Positions 25,165 through 34,694 of a stretch of 57,996 nucleotides of DNA are shown here, in pieces. Below the pieces are notes generated by a model. It saw only the letters and a list, made by a program, of their open reading frames with translations. It made no database searches and had not been told where the DNA came from. A program made the position numbers and the translations under genes. The stretch is from assembly GCA_944389315.1 (NCBI GenBank), contig CALXLX010000027.1, forward strand, positions 1 to 57,996, in the 5' to 3' direction. The DNA is from an uncultured Opitutales bacterium. Its GTDB lineage: Bacteria > Verrucomicrobiota > Verrucomicrobiia > Opitutales > Intestinicryptomonadaceae. How positions within the stretch are numbered: position 1 is the stretch's first letter; each line of letters starts with the position of its first letter.

Positions 25165-26838
25165 TCACAGGAAGATTACAATAAGCTGGGCGCTTACTAT
25201 TCTAAGGAACATGGCAAGTGGGTATACGGTTGCGTATCCGACGGAGGAGAGGTCGTTCTCCTGGGAAGAACACGATGCAAGCGCCGGCGGGTTTGTATTT
25301 CCTCCAGAAAGGACGCCCGTGAGTGTGAAAAAATCCATCTTGAAAACGCATCTTGCAAATATGCCGGCGGCTAGTATGGGCACCGCGGTTATAAGGGCTC
25401 CGCATGCGATATACTCGATGCCGTTTTTGCTCAGCACCGCAGGGAGAAAGCTTTCTCCCAGCGAGAGCCCTACGCATGCAAGGAACAGGCTCATGCCCGT
25501 TTTTCTGAGCATCAGGCCCGCGCTTATCGTAGTGTAGGTTACAAGCCCGAAGTTGGCCCCGTAGCGGCCTATCAAAATTGCCGCGATCATCGGGCCGCAA
25601 GCCAGCCCGAGCCTGACAGGGTGCGGCATACCCGGTATCGCAAAAGGTATGCTTCCGAGTATCACCCCGAAAAATATTCCCAAAAATATGGGGAGCAGGT
25701 GCGGGTGACGCAAATCGGCCATGGAATTGCCGAGGGTCTTTTCGAGGTTGTCGAGCGCCTCGGGAGCGCCCACCGCAACTACTATGTCCCCCATTTGAAG
25801 CTCGAAAGACGGGTGCGCTACAAGGCCGAGCCCCGCGCGCGATATGCGCGTTATATTGAAGGAAAGCCTGTCCGCAATTTTCAACTCACCGAGGCTTTTG
25901 CCGTTGGTCTGCGGGTTTGTGACAAGTATGCGCCTGAGCTCGAAGGAGTTTTTTAATTCGCTCCATTGCATTTTTACCTCGCGGCCTATCAGGGTTAGGA
26001 GCATCTTTGAGTCTTCACGGTCGCAGACTACCAGGACTTTATCCCCTGCGGATACGGAAGATTCTGGCGAGGCTATCTTGCATGTTCCGTCTGGGGAACA
26101 GATTCTTGAAATCACAAAATGGCAATCCGAAAGCTTGTGCAAGTCCGCAATTTTCATGCCGTCGAGGGCGGGGTTCTCAATTTGCACGCTCATGCGGACG
26201 GCGCTATTTTGCGTCTTTTTCCGCTCGCACTCCACGGCTTCGGACTCCTTAGCATACGATATTCTGAAAATCATCTTCAGAATGAATATTGACGCTATTG
26301 CCCCTATAACACCCAAAGGATAGGCCAGAGCATATCCGAGCGCCACTTGTCTGGACACTTCCCCCGCTTCCGCGCCGGTTGCCATGTTTGACGCCGCCTG
26401 CGCCGCCGCGCTCATGGCGGGGGTGTTTGTCACCGCGCCTGTCATTATCCCCGCGAGGGTTGGAAGAGGTATGTCTGATAATTTGTATATGGCAAAAGTA
26501 AGCAGCACGGTAAGGGCCACCATAAATGTTGCGGTAAAGTTCATCTTCAGGCCGGAGGTCTTGAATGATGAGAAAAACGACGGGCCTATCTGCAATCCAA
26601 TGGCATAGACGAACAATATCAGGCCGAAATCGCCCAGGAAGGCGTATACGTTGGGCTGCGCGTTGCCCATTCCAAAATGCCCGAGCAATATTGCGGCAAA
26701 AAGTATCCACATTACGCCGAATCCCACTCCGGCTATCTTAATCTTGCCGAGGGCCAGGCCTATTGTTATGGCCGCGGCTATAACAAGGACGCTGTGGGCC
26801 ACGGAGTCTCCGAAAAACAAAGTTTCCAACCAGTTCAT
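25165..26838 (-). CDS. AspT/YidE/YbjL-family transporter (AAE antiporter family)
   Basis: A 557-residue inner-membrane protein with two membrane halves (about 10-195 and 385-557) around two cytoplasmic TrkA-C (RCK_C) domains (about 215-285 and 295-370). The conserved motifs GAVTNTPAMSAA (134-145) and GGNTNPPALAS near the C-terminus are the paired re-entrant signatures of this family. The best-studied member, AspT, exchanges aspartate for alanine; most homologues have no known substrate, so the substrate here is open. It is divergent from nrdJ and is followed after 10 nt by a small lipoprotein. Confidence 0.85.
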   Translation of the reverse strand: MNWLETLFFGDSVAHSVLVIAAAITIGLALGKIKIAGVGFGVMWILFAAILLGHFGMGNAQPNVYAFLGDFGLILFVYAIGLQIGPSFFSSFKTSGLKMNFTATFMVALTVLLTFAIYKLSDIPLPTLAGIMTGAVTNTPAMSAAAQAASNMATGAEAGEVSRQVALGYALAYPLGVIGAIASIFILKMIFRISYAKESEAVECERKKTQNSAVRMSVQIENPALDGMKIADLHKLSDCHFVISRICSPDGTCKIASPESSVSAGDKVLVVCDREDSKMLLTLIGREVKMQWSELKNSFELRRILVTNPQTNGKSLGELKIADRLSFNITRISRAGLGLVAHPSFELQMGDIVVAVGAPEALDNLEKTLGNSMADLRHPHLLPIFLGIFFGVILGSIPFAIPGMPHPVRLGLACGPMIAAILIGRYGANFGLVTYTTISAGLMLRKTGMSLFLACVGLSLGESFLPAVLSKNGIEYIACGALITAVPILAAGIFARCVFKMDFFTLTGVLSGGNTNPPALASCSSQENDLSSVGYATVYPLAMFLRIVSAQLIVIFL

Positions 26839-26892
26839 AGTTTATTTGGATAATGGAAATTTTCATATTTTACGAATTTGTCAACGCCGCAT

Positions 26893-26915
26893 GCCCCTAA
26901 AAGGGCAATTTTTTT
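26893..26915 (+). other. Terminator-like hairpin in the nrdJ upstream region
   Basis: GCCC/GGGC stem (26893-26896 with 26903-26906) followed by AA and T7. It lies plus-strand between the divergent transporter and nrdJ promoters, where no plus-strand gene ends. It may insulate nrdJ from read-through or be chance in AT-rich sequence. Confidence 0.3.
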
Positions 26916-27027
26916 ACTCGGCGGAGGAAAATTTCGGAAATATGCAAGAAAAAAGCGCATTTTTTTGAAAATAAACATTCCGTGTAAATTGGAAGGGGCG
27001 GAAGGCTCCAAAAAAGTGCAAAATAAT

Positions 27028-27054
27028 TTGACTAAAATTCCCGCCGATTATAAT
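27028..27054 (+). promoter_or_regulatory. Candidate sigma70-type promoter of nrdJ
   Basis: TTGACT (27028-27033) and a perfect TATAAT (27049-27054), with a short 15-nt spacer. It leaves a 5' leader of about 65 nt containing a small GGGG/CCCC hairpin, then AAGGAG 12 nt before ATG 27129. No cobalamin riboswitch fold was recognised in the leader. Confidence 0.45.
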
Positions 27055-27128
27055 TTTAATTTGAATTTTTAAGCAAGGGGGTTTGCCCCGTAAAAATTTA
27101 AACAACCTCAAGGAGACTGATAGAAAAA

Positions 27129-30100
27129 ATGGCTAAGATAACGGTGGACGGAAACCAGATTCTGGATTTGGGAAAACGGCAGGTTCAGGGCGGTTTCAAG
27201 CTCGAAAGGATTTTTACAAAACAGGGGCAGTGGGCTTACGACACCGCCAAGTGGAAGCGTCAGGACATTAAAATGTTTGCCGCCGGGGAAACGGTATTTT
27301 CAAGAAACGCCGTGGAGGTTCCTGCCCATTGGGGTGAAAACGCGCTTAAGATAACGGTAAGCAAGTACATATTCGGCAAGGAGCCCGGCTCGCCCGAATA
27401 CGAGGATTCCGTAAAGCAGATATTCGACAGAATCGCCAACACATACACCGTTTGGGGCTATCAGCTGGGGTATTTCTACAACGAGGAGTCCGCGAAGATT
27501 TTCAATCAGGAGCTTAAGTACATGCTGTTGCACCAGATTTGGGCTCCGAACAGCCCGGTGTGGTTCAATATAGGCCATTGGGAGCAGTGGCGCTGGGGAA
27601 GGCCCGACCTGCGCGGAATACTGCGCGACAAGGGCACTATAACATACTTCGGCCAGGAGGCCAAAAACGGGGAAGTGGAGGCAAAGCGCGCCTTGAACAA
27701 CTATGCCAATCCGCAGATGAGCGCGTGCTTTATATTGGGAGTGGAGGACTCTATGGAGTCCATACTCCGCCATCAATATACGGAGGGCGCCATATTTGCG
27801 AGTGGTTCGGGAGTGGGCATAAACATATCTTCCATAAGGAGCGAGGGAGAGCCCATAACGGGCAAGGGCACGGCTTCGGGGCCCTTGTCGTACGACAGAG
27901 GCTGGGACAGAATGGCCGGGGCGATAAAGTCCGGCGGCAAGACCCGCAGGGCGGCGCGCATGGTTGTGATGTACTCCGACCATCCCGACGTATTTGAATT
28001 CATCAACACGAAGTTCAAGCAGGAGGAGATAGCCAAGGTAATTTTGCAGGAGCACAACGTGCAGTACGGGCTGCGCAAGCTTGCCGAGCAGAAGCTATCA
28101 GACGGCACTCCCGAGGAGCAGATTGCCGCAAAGATGCTGCTGAGCACGCCGTTTGTGGTGGACAAGACCTACAGCCCCGCCATGGACGACCTGATCTACG
28201 GGCAGACTCTCGCAAACCAGAATGCCAACCATACGGTTTCGATGAAGGCGGGCTTCTGGCTGGCTTTCAAGAACGGCGAAAAATACGCGACGCGCTGGGT
28301 GAAGGATCCGTCGCACATCGTCAAGGAGTACGAGCCGATGGAGATTTTGGAGCTCATGGCGCACGCCATTTGGAACAACGCCGAGCCCGGGCTTCACAAC
28401 AACGACATAATCAATTTCTGGAGCACTTTCAGGGACGAGCTTGATCTGGAGACGAGCAACCCGTGTTCGGAATATTTGGGGCCTGTTTTCAGCTCGTGCA
28501 ATCTTAGTTCTTTCAACGTAATACGTTTTTACAAGAACGGCGTCTTCGACATAGCAAAATTCAAGGCTGCGGTGGCTTTGGCGATGATGGCCGCGGACAT
28601 GAACGTCACGAAGGGCGGTTTCCCGATAGAGAACATTGCAAAGAACACAGTGGCCTACCGCACGACGGGCATAGGCTTTGCGAATATAGGCGGCTTGCTG
28701 ATGTCGCTTGGAATACCGTACGATTCGCCCGACGGCAGGGCCATAGCGGCATCCCTTGCGAGTTTGCTTACGTCGACTTGCTACGAGTTCAGCTCCCGCA
28801 TGGGGGAGCAGCTTGGCGCGTTTGCCAAGGAGCCCAAAATTAAGGGCAGCTTAAAGCGCGTGATAAACATGCACGCCCTGATGAACGACGAGCTTAAGAA
28901 GCTTGCGGGGCTAAAGCCCTCCACGCGCAAGACGTCGGATCTGCCGAATATAGAAAGCTTCTCTCCGGCCGACGCCGTCGCCGGCTTCAGAAAGAGCATA
29001 GGGGCAGACAAACTCGCCCTTGCGGACGCTTGGAAGGACGTCATAGAGGACGCCGCCGCCACCTGGAACGAGGTCAAGACGCGCAAGACCTTCAGGAACA
29101 GTTTTGTCACATGCATAGCGCCCACCGGCACCATAAGCGCGCCGCTTGGCATATACGAGGAGGGCACGACCTCCGCGGAGCCGGAGTATTCTTTGGTAAA
29201 GCACAAGCAGCTCAGCGGCGGCGGAACCATGACCCTCATAAACGGGCTTGTCCCGCAGGGGCTGGCGGCTCTCGGATTTACTTTCGAGCAGATTGTCACG
29301 ATAGTCGCGGAGGTTTCCGGCATGGCGGGCATGGAGGCCTTCCTCAACTCCAAGAAGATAAAGGACAGGGTTGACATCTTAAAGACGCTTGCCGACGGCG
29401 GCGAGATATGCCATGCGATACTCGAGCGCGTCGGTTCCTTCAAGGACGACGACGAGTATATGGCCTTCTACAACCGTTTGCATTCGCTCTCAGAGAAGGG
29501 CAAACTGCCTTTTGCGGATTCATCCATATATTACGGGTGCGGCCATATGGAAAATATCCCGTGGATTTCCGAAGACGTCTTGAAGGTGTTCGACTGCGCG
29601 AACAAGCCTTTTGGCGGGGAGAGGTTCATAGCCACGCAGGGGCACCTGAAGATGCTCGGCGCGTTGCAGCCTTTCATATCGGGGGCCTCGAGCAAGACCA
29701 TAAACATGCCCGCTTCCTCTACGGAGAAGGATATTATATCAGCCCTCATAGAGAGCCACGAGCTCGGCGTGAAGTGCATAGCCATATACCGCGACGGCTC
29801 CAAGGCAAACGCCGTTTACAGCACGCGTCTGGATTCCTCAGAAATACAGGACGCCTGGGCTAAGGTTCTTCAGACTGCCACGCAGATACGCATACAGGAG
29901 CATGCAAACCCGATACGCAAGAAGTTGCCGTACCGCCGCTGGGGGCAGACGATAAAGTTCTCCATAGGCGACAACATCAACGGCTTCATGACGGTGGGCA
30001 TTTCCGATACGGGGCAGTGCGCGGAGATATTCGGGCGCCTCGGGCAGGGAGGCTCACTTATAAACGGAATGTTCGACGCATTTACAAAGGCGTTCTCCAT

Positions 30101-30563
30101 AGCGCTGCAATACGGTGTGCCTTTTGACGATTTCATATCGTCGTTTAGGTACATGTCGTTCGACCCGTCGGGCTGGGTGAAGATAGGTGATTATACGGAC
30201 GAGTACAAGCCGGACATACACTCCTGCAAGAGCATAGTCGACCTTCTGATGCAGCTTTTGGATTGGATGTTCCCGTCGGAGAACGGGCGCAGGCTGCGCG
30301 AGCTCGACCAAAGATACATAAATTCCCTGTTCAATTCCGGGGCTGCTTCTTTGGAGATAAAGTCCGTTGGGGAGAAGCGCCCGTTGCAGACGGAGCTTCC
30401 GCTGGCTTCTAATGCGGGGGCTTCGGCCTCAAAGGCCAAGGCGGACAAGGCTATGGCAAGCGCGCTGACTTGCCCAAAGTGCCACTCCTACGCCTATGTG
30501 TTCGACGGCAAGTGCCGTTCCTGCCGCGATTGCGGTTATAAGGACGGCGGCTGCGGGGCGTAG
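27129..30563 (+). CDS. nrdJ: Adenosylcobalamin-dependent ribonucleotide reductase (class II)
   Basis: Makes deoxyribonucleotides with an adenosylcobalamin radical, independent of oxygen. At 1144 residues it is the long NrdJ type. Marks: PNSPVWFNIG, QMSACFILGVEDSMESI, GSGVGINISSIRSEGEPI (nucleotide-loop region), NPCSEYLGPVFSSCNLSSF with Cys446 and its partners, APTGTISAPLGIYEEGTTS, and a C-terminal zinc-ribbon of CxxC pairs (CPKC...CRSC...) at 1115-1143. The last is typical of NrdJ and shuttles electrons. AAGGAG precedes ATG 27129. No class I or III genes are seen nearby. Together with meaB it implies that the cell makes or imports cobalamin. Confidence 0.95.
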   Translation: MAKITVDGNQILDLGKRQVQGGFKLERIFTKQGQWAYDTAKWKRQDIKMFAAGETVFSRNAVEVPAHWGENALKITVSKYIFGKEPGSPEYEDSVKQIFDRIANTYTVWGYQLGYFYNEESAKIFNQELKYMLLHQIWAPNSPVWFNIGHWEQWRWGRPDLRGILRDKGTITYFGQEAKNGEVEAKRALNNYANPQMSACFILGVEDSMESILRHQYTEGAIFASGSGVGINISSIRSEGEPITGKGTASGPLSYDRGWDRMAGAIKSGGKTRRAARMVVMYSDHPDVFEFINTKFKQEEIAKVILQEHNVQYGLRKLAEQKLSDGTPEEQIAAKMLLSTPFVVDKTYSPAMDDLIYGQTLANQNANHTVSMKAGFWLAFKNGEKYATRWVKDPSHIVKEYEPMEILELMAHAIWNNAEPGLHNNDIINFWSTFRDELDLETSNPCSEYLGPVFSSCNLSSFNVIRFYKNGVFDIAKFKAAVALAMMAADMNVTKGGFPIENIAKNTVAYRTTGIGFANIGGLLMSLGIPYDSPDGRAIAASLASLLTSTCYEFSSRMGEQLGAFAKEPKIKGSLKRVINMHALMNDELKKLAGLKPSTRKTSDLPNIESFSPADAVAGFRKSIGADKLALADAWKDVIEDAAATWNEVKTRKTFRNSFVTCIAPTGTISAPLGIYEEGTTSAEPEYSLVKHKQLSGGGTMTLINGLVPQGLAALGFTFEQIVTIVAEVSGMAGMEAFLNSKKIKDRVDILKTLADGGEICHAILERVGSFKDDDEYMAFYNRLHSLSEKGKLPFADSSIYYGCGHMENIPWISEDVLKVFDCANKPFGGERFIATQGHLKMLGALQPFISGASSKTINMPASSTEKDIISALIESHELGVKCIAIYRDGSKANAVYSTRLDSSEIQDAWAKVLQTATQIRIQEHANPIRKKLPYRRWGQTIKFSIGDNINGFMTVGISDTGQCAEIFGRLGQGGSLINGMFDAFTKAFSIALQYGVPFDDFISSFRYMSFDPSGWVKIGDYTDEYKPDIHSCKSIVDLLMQLLDWMFPSENGRRLRELDQRYINSLFNSGAASLEIKSVGEKRPLQTELPLASNAGASASKAKADKAMASALTCPKCHSYAYVFDGKCRSCRDCGYKDGGCGA

Positions 30564-30594
30564 CAGGGAGCTTTTGGAAATTCTTATATTCGGT

Positions 30595-30638
30595 CGCGGT
30601 CTTTCTAAATATATAGGAAAAGACCGCGGCTTGTTTTT
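30595..30638 (+). terminator. Rho-independent terminator after nrdJ
   Basis: 10-bp stem CGCGGTCTTT/AAAGACCGCG (30595-30604 with 30619-30628) followed by a T-rich stretch interrupted by one G, 30 nt after the nrdJ stop. Confidence 0.75.
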
Positions 30639-30682
30639 GGTAGCCCACGTAAATTGCGCGGCATATGGTGCGGAGAGAATTT

Positions 30683-33271
30683 ATGAGGGAACGGAAGGTC
30701 ATATTTAACGGAACTTTTGACGCGGGATATTTTTTATCGGGCGTCTTTTCCCATTTTCTTATTTTTTCGGTAATATTTTTTTCGTTTCTTTCTGCGGGAG
30801 GCTCGGCCGATGGCGACAAAGCGGCGCTGCGGGTTGATACGGCAAAACCGTGGACATTCTGGCATATGGTAGGGCCTATGGACAGGGAAGGCATAAGCGC
30901 CCAGCTTGAGATTATGTCAAAGTCGGGTCTGGGCGGGGTGAGCATAGTGCCCACCTACGGACTGAAGGACGGCTCCGCCTCTCCTGAATTTCTCGGGCGG
31001 GAATATATGGAATTGCTCCGCCACATAAAAAGTGAGGCGGACAGGCTCGGAATGGGCGTTGATATGACCATGGGCACGGGGTGGCCTTTCGGCGGCAGGA
31101 ATGTTGGGGCGGGGCAGTCCGCAAAGAAACTCGACCCGCGCGGAAGGTGCACGCAAACCAAGCAGAAGGTTAAACGCCCGGCCCGCGGGGGCGAGGGGCT
31201 TGTTTTGGACCATTTTTCGGAGGAGGCTTTCGAGAGCTATTCAAAAGTTTTTGAGGAGGTTTTTAAGCGTCCCGAAAACGAGGGCCTGTTGCGCGCTTTT
31301 TTCAACGATTCCTACGAGGTCTTCGGCGCGAATTGGACGGACGGTTTTGAGGAATTTTTCTCGGAGCGGCGCGGGTATTCAATAGCCCCGTACAAAGCCG
31401 CGTTTTTAACCGGTTCCTTGGATCCGCGCATATGGCAGGACTACCATAGAACCGTATCGGAGCTTCTTTTGGAGGGTTTTGCCCGCCCGTACGCACGCCA
31501 TGCGCACGATATGGGCTTTTTATGCAGGAGCCAGTCCCACGGGTCTCCGGGGAATCTTTTGGACTTGTACTCCGCCTGCGATATTCCCGAGACGGAATCT
31601 TTCGGGGCGAGCGGGTTCGATATCCCACTTGTAAGGCTCGACGGGGACTATTCCCGCGAGCGTTTTGGCTCTCCCGATAAAATGATGATGAAGTTTGCCT
31701 CCTCCGCGGCAAACGTATCGGGAAAGAAGCTTGTCTCGTCGGAGACGGGCACATGGCTTGGAGACCATTTCAAAGTTTCGCTCTCCCAGCTTAAGCCCGA
31801 GGTCGATAAGCTATTCCTCGGCGGTATAAACCACATATTCTACCACGGCACGGCATATTCTCCGCCTTCAGAGCCGTGGCCTGGCAGATTGTTCTACGCC
31901 TCGACAAACTTTTCCCATACGTCGCATTTCGCGGAGTTCTTTAAGGACTTTAACACATATGTTTACAGCTGCCAAAGGTTGCTTCAAAACTCGAGGCACG
32001 ATGCGGACATTCTTCTATATTTTCCCATACACGCTTTTTGGAGGGATTCGGGCGGGCCAAGCAAGATATTGCAGTTCGACGTCCACAAGGCATCAAAATG
32101 GCTGAAGCGGTGCCCTAATTTTGAGAACCTTGCCAGGGAGCTCGACTCTCGCGGGTACGCGTTTGATTTTGTCTCCGACATGCAGCTTTCAGAGATGAAA
32201 GTAGAGGCCGGCAAACTCGTTTCCGGGGGCGGGGCGGAATATTGCGCTATTGTTGTGCCCGATACGGGGGAGCTTCCCGTGGAAACCTACGGCAATTTGC
32301 TGCGGCTGGCAAAAGCGGGGGCGAAAATTGTTTTCGAGGGCAGGGTGCCAAAGGATGCGGACGGCTTTGGGAATTTGCGTCAAAGAAGGGCTGAAGCGGA
32401 AAGGCTATCCGCAATGCTCAAATCTGCCGAAGGCGTATCTGAAGGCGGAGTTTGCGAAAATCTTGAAAAGCTTGCCCTAAGGCGGGAGTCCGTATCGGAC
32501 TTAGGCTTGGAGTTTATACGAAAGCGCGCGGAATTTGGCGCATTGTACTTTTTGGCAAACCAAAAGAACTCTTTCAGAGAGGGATACATATCCTTAAGCG
32601 AGCCTTGCAATGCCTTGTATTATCCCCTCACGGGGGAAAAATACGCCCTGCCCAAAGATGCGGAAAAATTCTTTCTTCGGCTTGGGCCCGGCGAGAGCTG
32701 CTTTGTGTATGCCGCAAAGGATGTATCCGCGCTTCCTCCGGCCCGCCGGCTGAAAAAGATTTCCGAAAGGGAAATAGGGGGCGTTTGGAATATAGAATTC
32801 ATAGAAGGGTGGCCTGACTTGCCGCCTGCGGCCAAGCTGGGAAAGCTCGTTTCCTGGACAAGCCTTGAAAAGGCCGCGTACTTTTCAGGCACGGCAAGAT
32901 ATTCAAATTCCTTTGACATATCAGACGCTTCTTGCGCCTATGTTTTGGATCTTGCCGACTTGCGCGAACAGGCCGAGGTTTTTGTAAACGGAAAATTGGC
33001 CGGCAGGGTGTGGAGCGTCCCGTACAGGCTTGAAATACCGGAAGGTTTGCTCGTCGAAGGGAAAAACAAGCTGGAGATTTATGTGACGAACCTGTCCTAC
33101 AACCGAATAATAAAGATGGATAAGGTCAAAGTTCCGTGGAAGCGTTTTGGCGACATAAACATAGTGGATATAAACTACAAGCCCTTTGACGCGTCAAAAT
33201 CGAAGCCTGTGCCCTCTGGCATATTGGGCGGTGTGAAAATTTCGGCCTATTCGCTGGAGGAAAACACTTAA
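30683..33271 (+). CDS. GH106 family alpha-L-rhamnosidase, secreted
   Basis: Removes terminal L-rhamnose from plant or bacterial glycans. ATG 30683 has GGAGAG 5 nt upstream and is preferred over ATG 30665. A long N-region then a hydrophobic signal (FLIFSVIFFSFLSAGGSA) directs export. The GH106 catalytic barrel shows WTFWHMVGPMDREGISAQLE, MTMGTGWPFGGRNVG, LLRAFFNDSYEVFGANWTD and FSERRGYSIAPY, then SQSHGSP and SSETGTWLG. The C-terminal beta-sandwich (AEVFVNGKLAGRVWSVPYRLEI) matches the galactose-binding-like domain of the family. At 862 residues it is somewhat short for GH106, mainly through compact linkers. It is convergent with the disrupted acyltransferase. Confidence 0.88.
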   Translation: MRERKVIFNGTFDAGYFLSGVFSHFLIFSVIFFSFLSAGGSADGDKAALRVDTAKPWTFWHMVGPMDREGISAQLEIMSKSGLGGVSIVPTYGLKDGSASPEFLGREYMELLRHIKSEADRLGMGVDMTMGTGWPFGGRNVGAGQSAKKLDPRGRCTQTKQKVKRPARGGEGLVLDHFSEEAFESYSKVFEEVFKRPENEGLLRAFFNDSYEVFGANWTDGFEEFFSERRGYSIAPYKAAFLTGSLDPRIWQDYHRTVSELLLEGFARPYARHAHDMGFLCRSQSHGSPGNLLDLYSACDIPETESFGASGFDIPLVRLDGDYSRERFGSPDKMMMKFASSAANVSGKKLVSSETGTWLGDHFKVSLSQLKPEVDKLFLGGINHIFYHGTAYSPPSEPWPGRLFYASTNFSHTSHFAEFFKDFNTYVYSCQRLLQNSRHDADILLYFPIHAFWRDSGGPSKILQFDVHKASKWLKRCPNFENLARELDSRGYAFDFVSDMQLSEMKVEAGKLVSGGGAEYCAIVVPDTGELPVETYGNLLRLAKAGAKIVFEGRVPKDADGFGNLRQRRAEAERLSAMLKSAEGVSEGGVCENLEKLALRRESVSDLGLEFIRKRAEFGALYFLANQKNSFREGYISLSEPCNALYYPLTGEKYALPKDAEKFFLRLGPGESCFVYAAKDVSALPPARRLKKISEREIGGVWNIEFIEGWPDLPPAAKLGKLVSWTSLEKAAYFSGTARYSNSFDISDASCAYVLDLADLREQAEVFVNGKLAGRVWSVPYRLEIPEGLLVEGKNKLEIYVTNLSYNRIIKMDKVKVPWKRFGDINIVDINYKPFDASKSKPVPSGILGGVKISAYSLEENT

Positions 33272-33313
33272 AATACGCCGTCCTGGCAGCGCGCGGCTTT
33301 CCGTATCTTGCGC

Positions 33314-34388
33314 CTATGACAAATTTCTTATGGAGCGTCTCTTCATTCCCAAAAATTTCGATTCCACAAACGCGTAGGAGAGAATAGACACCGCAACGGT
33401 AAGCGCAAAAGCAAGCATCGCGTTGGACATCCCAGTTCCCGCGGTATAAATTATGAAATTCGCTATCGGCATATGGTATACATATAGGCCGTATGATATG
33501 TCCCTTCTTTTTAATATGCGGTCGGAGAGGTTCTGCATGGAATATCCTGCAGAAAATACGCACAGCGCGAGCGTCAGCATTAGGAGGTATTTTGAGAATC
33601 CGCCGGAAGTTGCCAAGACGGAGGCTGTGCCTCCGAAATGCGCTACGGCGTAAAATGCGCAAATGTGAATGATCAAAAATATGGGGAATCTGTTTCTTGC
33701 GAGTTTATAGAAAAAGTCGAAATTCGCATAGAAGAACATTCCTATTATAAACATCGGGAAGTGGACAAGAAAAGACGACAGCACTGCCTTGGAAACGGCG
33801 CTTGTCTCCGGAATCTGCAACTTCTGCAAAAGCCACAGCATTGCCGTTTTGCAGACGAGCATCAACAGGAAGAATATGATGGCGCAAAGCGACGGGGAAG
33901 CTTCTTTGCCTTCATCACCAGATATGCGAGCGGCACAAGGGCGTAGAAGGTCAGCTGTATGGGTATTATCCATAAAGAGCCGTTTATCGCGCCTACACCG
34001 TATCCCCTCAGCCATTCCGGAGTGTAAAGCGGATAGACCATATACACGCCCAGCCATTCCAGGAATTTATATAATGGCGCCTCCGGTTTAAAACCAGAGA
34101 CAAACATCAAAAAAACGGAGAGTGCTATGGAGCACCACATGACGGGAAAATTTTTAATATCCTATTGCGCGCGTAGTTTAATATTTCCGAATTTCTTTCA
34201 AAAGACATGGGTATAAATATTCCGGCCAGAAAGAAGAATATGGGCACTCCGCTGAAGGCGTTCCATAGCGAGGCTTCGTGTCCGAGCTTAAAATGGAAGA
34301 AGTAATGGTTGCATATAATCACTTGCAAAGCGCCGAGGAGCCTTATGGCGTCGAAGTTGTTTGTTAGATATTCCTTCTTGACGGTCAT
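33314..34388 (-). pseudogene. Acyltransferase 3 (OafA/YrhL-like) membrane O-acyltransferase, broken by two frameshifts
   Basis: Three consecutive minus-strand frames together give one acyltransferase-3 protein of about 358 residues. Frame 1 from ATG 34388 has NNFDAIRLLGALQVIICNHY and GVPIFFFLAGIF, the conserved His being in the NHY segment. Near 34150 (A5T4 on the minus strand, KIFP/VMWCSIAL) the frame changes; one extra T restores KIFPVMW. Frame 2 runs to about 33890 (LVMKAKK), where another missing base joins SPSLCAIIFFLLMLV in frame 3, ending with typical last helices (DISYGLYVYHMPIANFIIY). Such enzymes acetylate surface polysaccharides. Two separate single-base losses argue for decay. Assembly error is the alternative. 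Confidence 0.8.
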
Positions 34389-34694
34389 ATCGCAAGGGTG
34401 TGTTTGGGCGGTTTGCCGTTGCAACTACAGGCTGCACATATCCCGGCGTTTACATGCGCGCTTAATGGATATTTTGCGTCCTGTCGGGGAAAACATTCAC
34501 TCCGTTTATGCGTGTTTATGTCAACTGAAAAATAATTTTTCGGACAGGTGTCGGGGCAGAGTGGGGTATGGCTTTTGGCGTCGGAGTTTTTCTCCCAGGC
34601 ATTTTTTACGGAGAGCTTGCCGCTCCTAAAGAAGCTGTGTGGGGCGGAGGCTTTTATCCTTGAAATGCAAAATATTCCCTTTGATAAGTAGATT
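34389..34694. other. Divergent intergenic region without a supported gene
   Basis: About 306 bases between the disrupted acyltransferase and the beta-helix gene at 34695. Open frames here have no family likeness. It probably holds the promoters for both sides, but no convincing -35/-10 pair was found. Confidence 0.4.

Noticed and set aside
26839..27128. Cobalamin riboswitch upstream of nrdJ
   Set aside because: No B12-box-like conserved core or multi-helix fold could be seen. Only small hairpins and a promoter are present.
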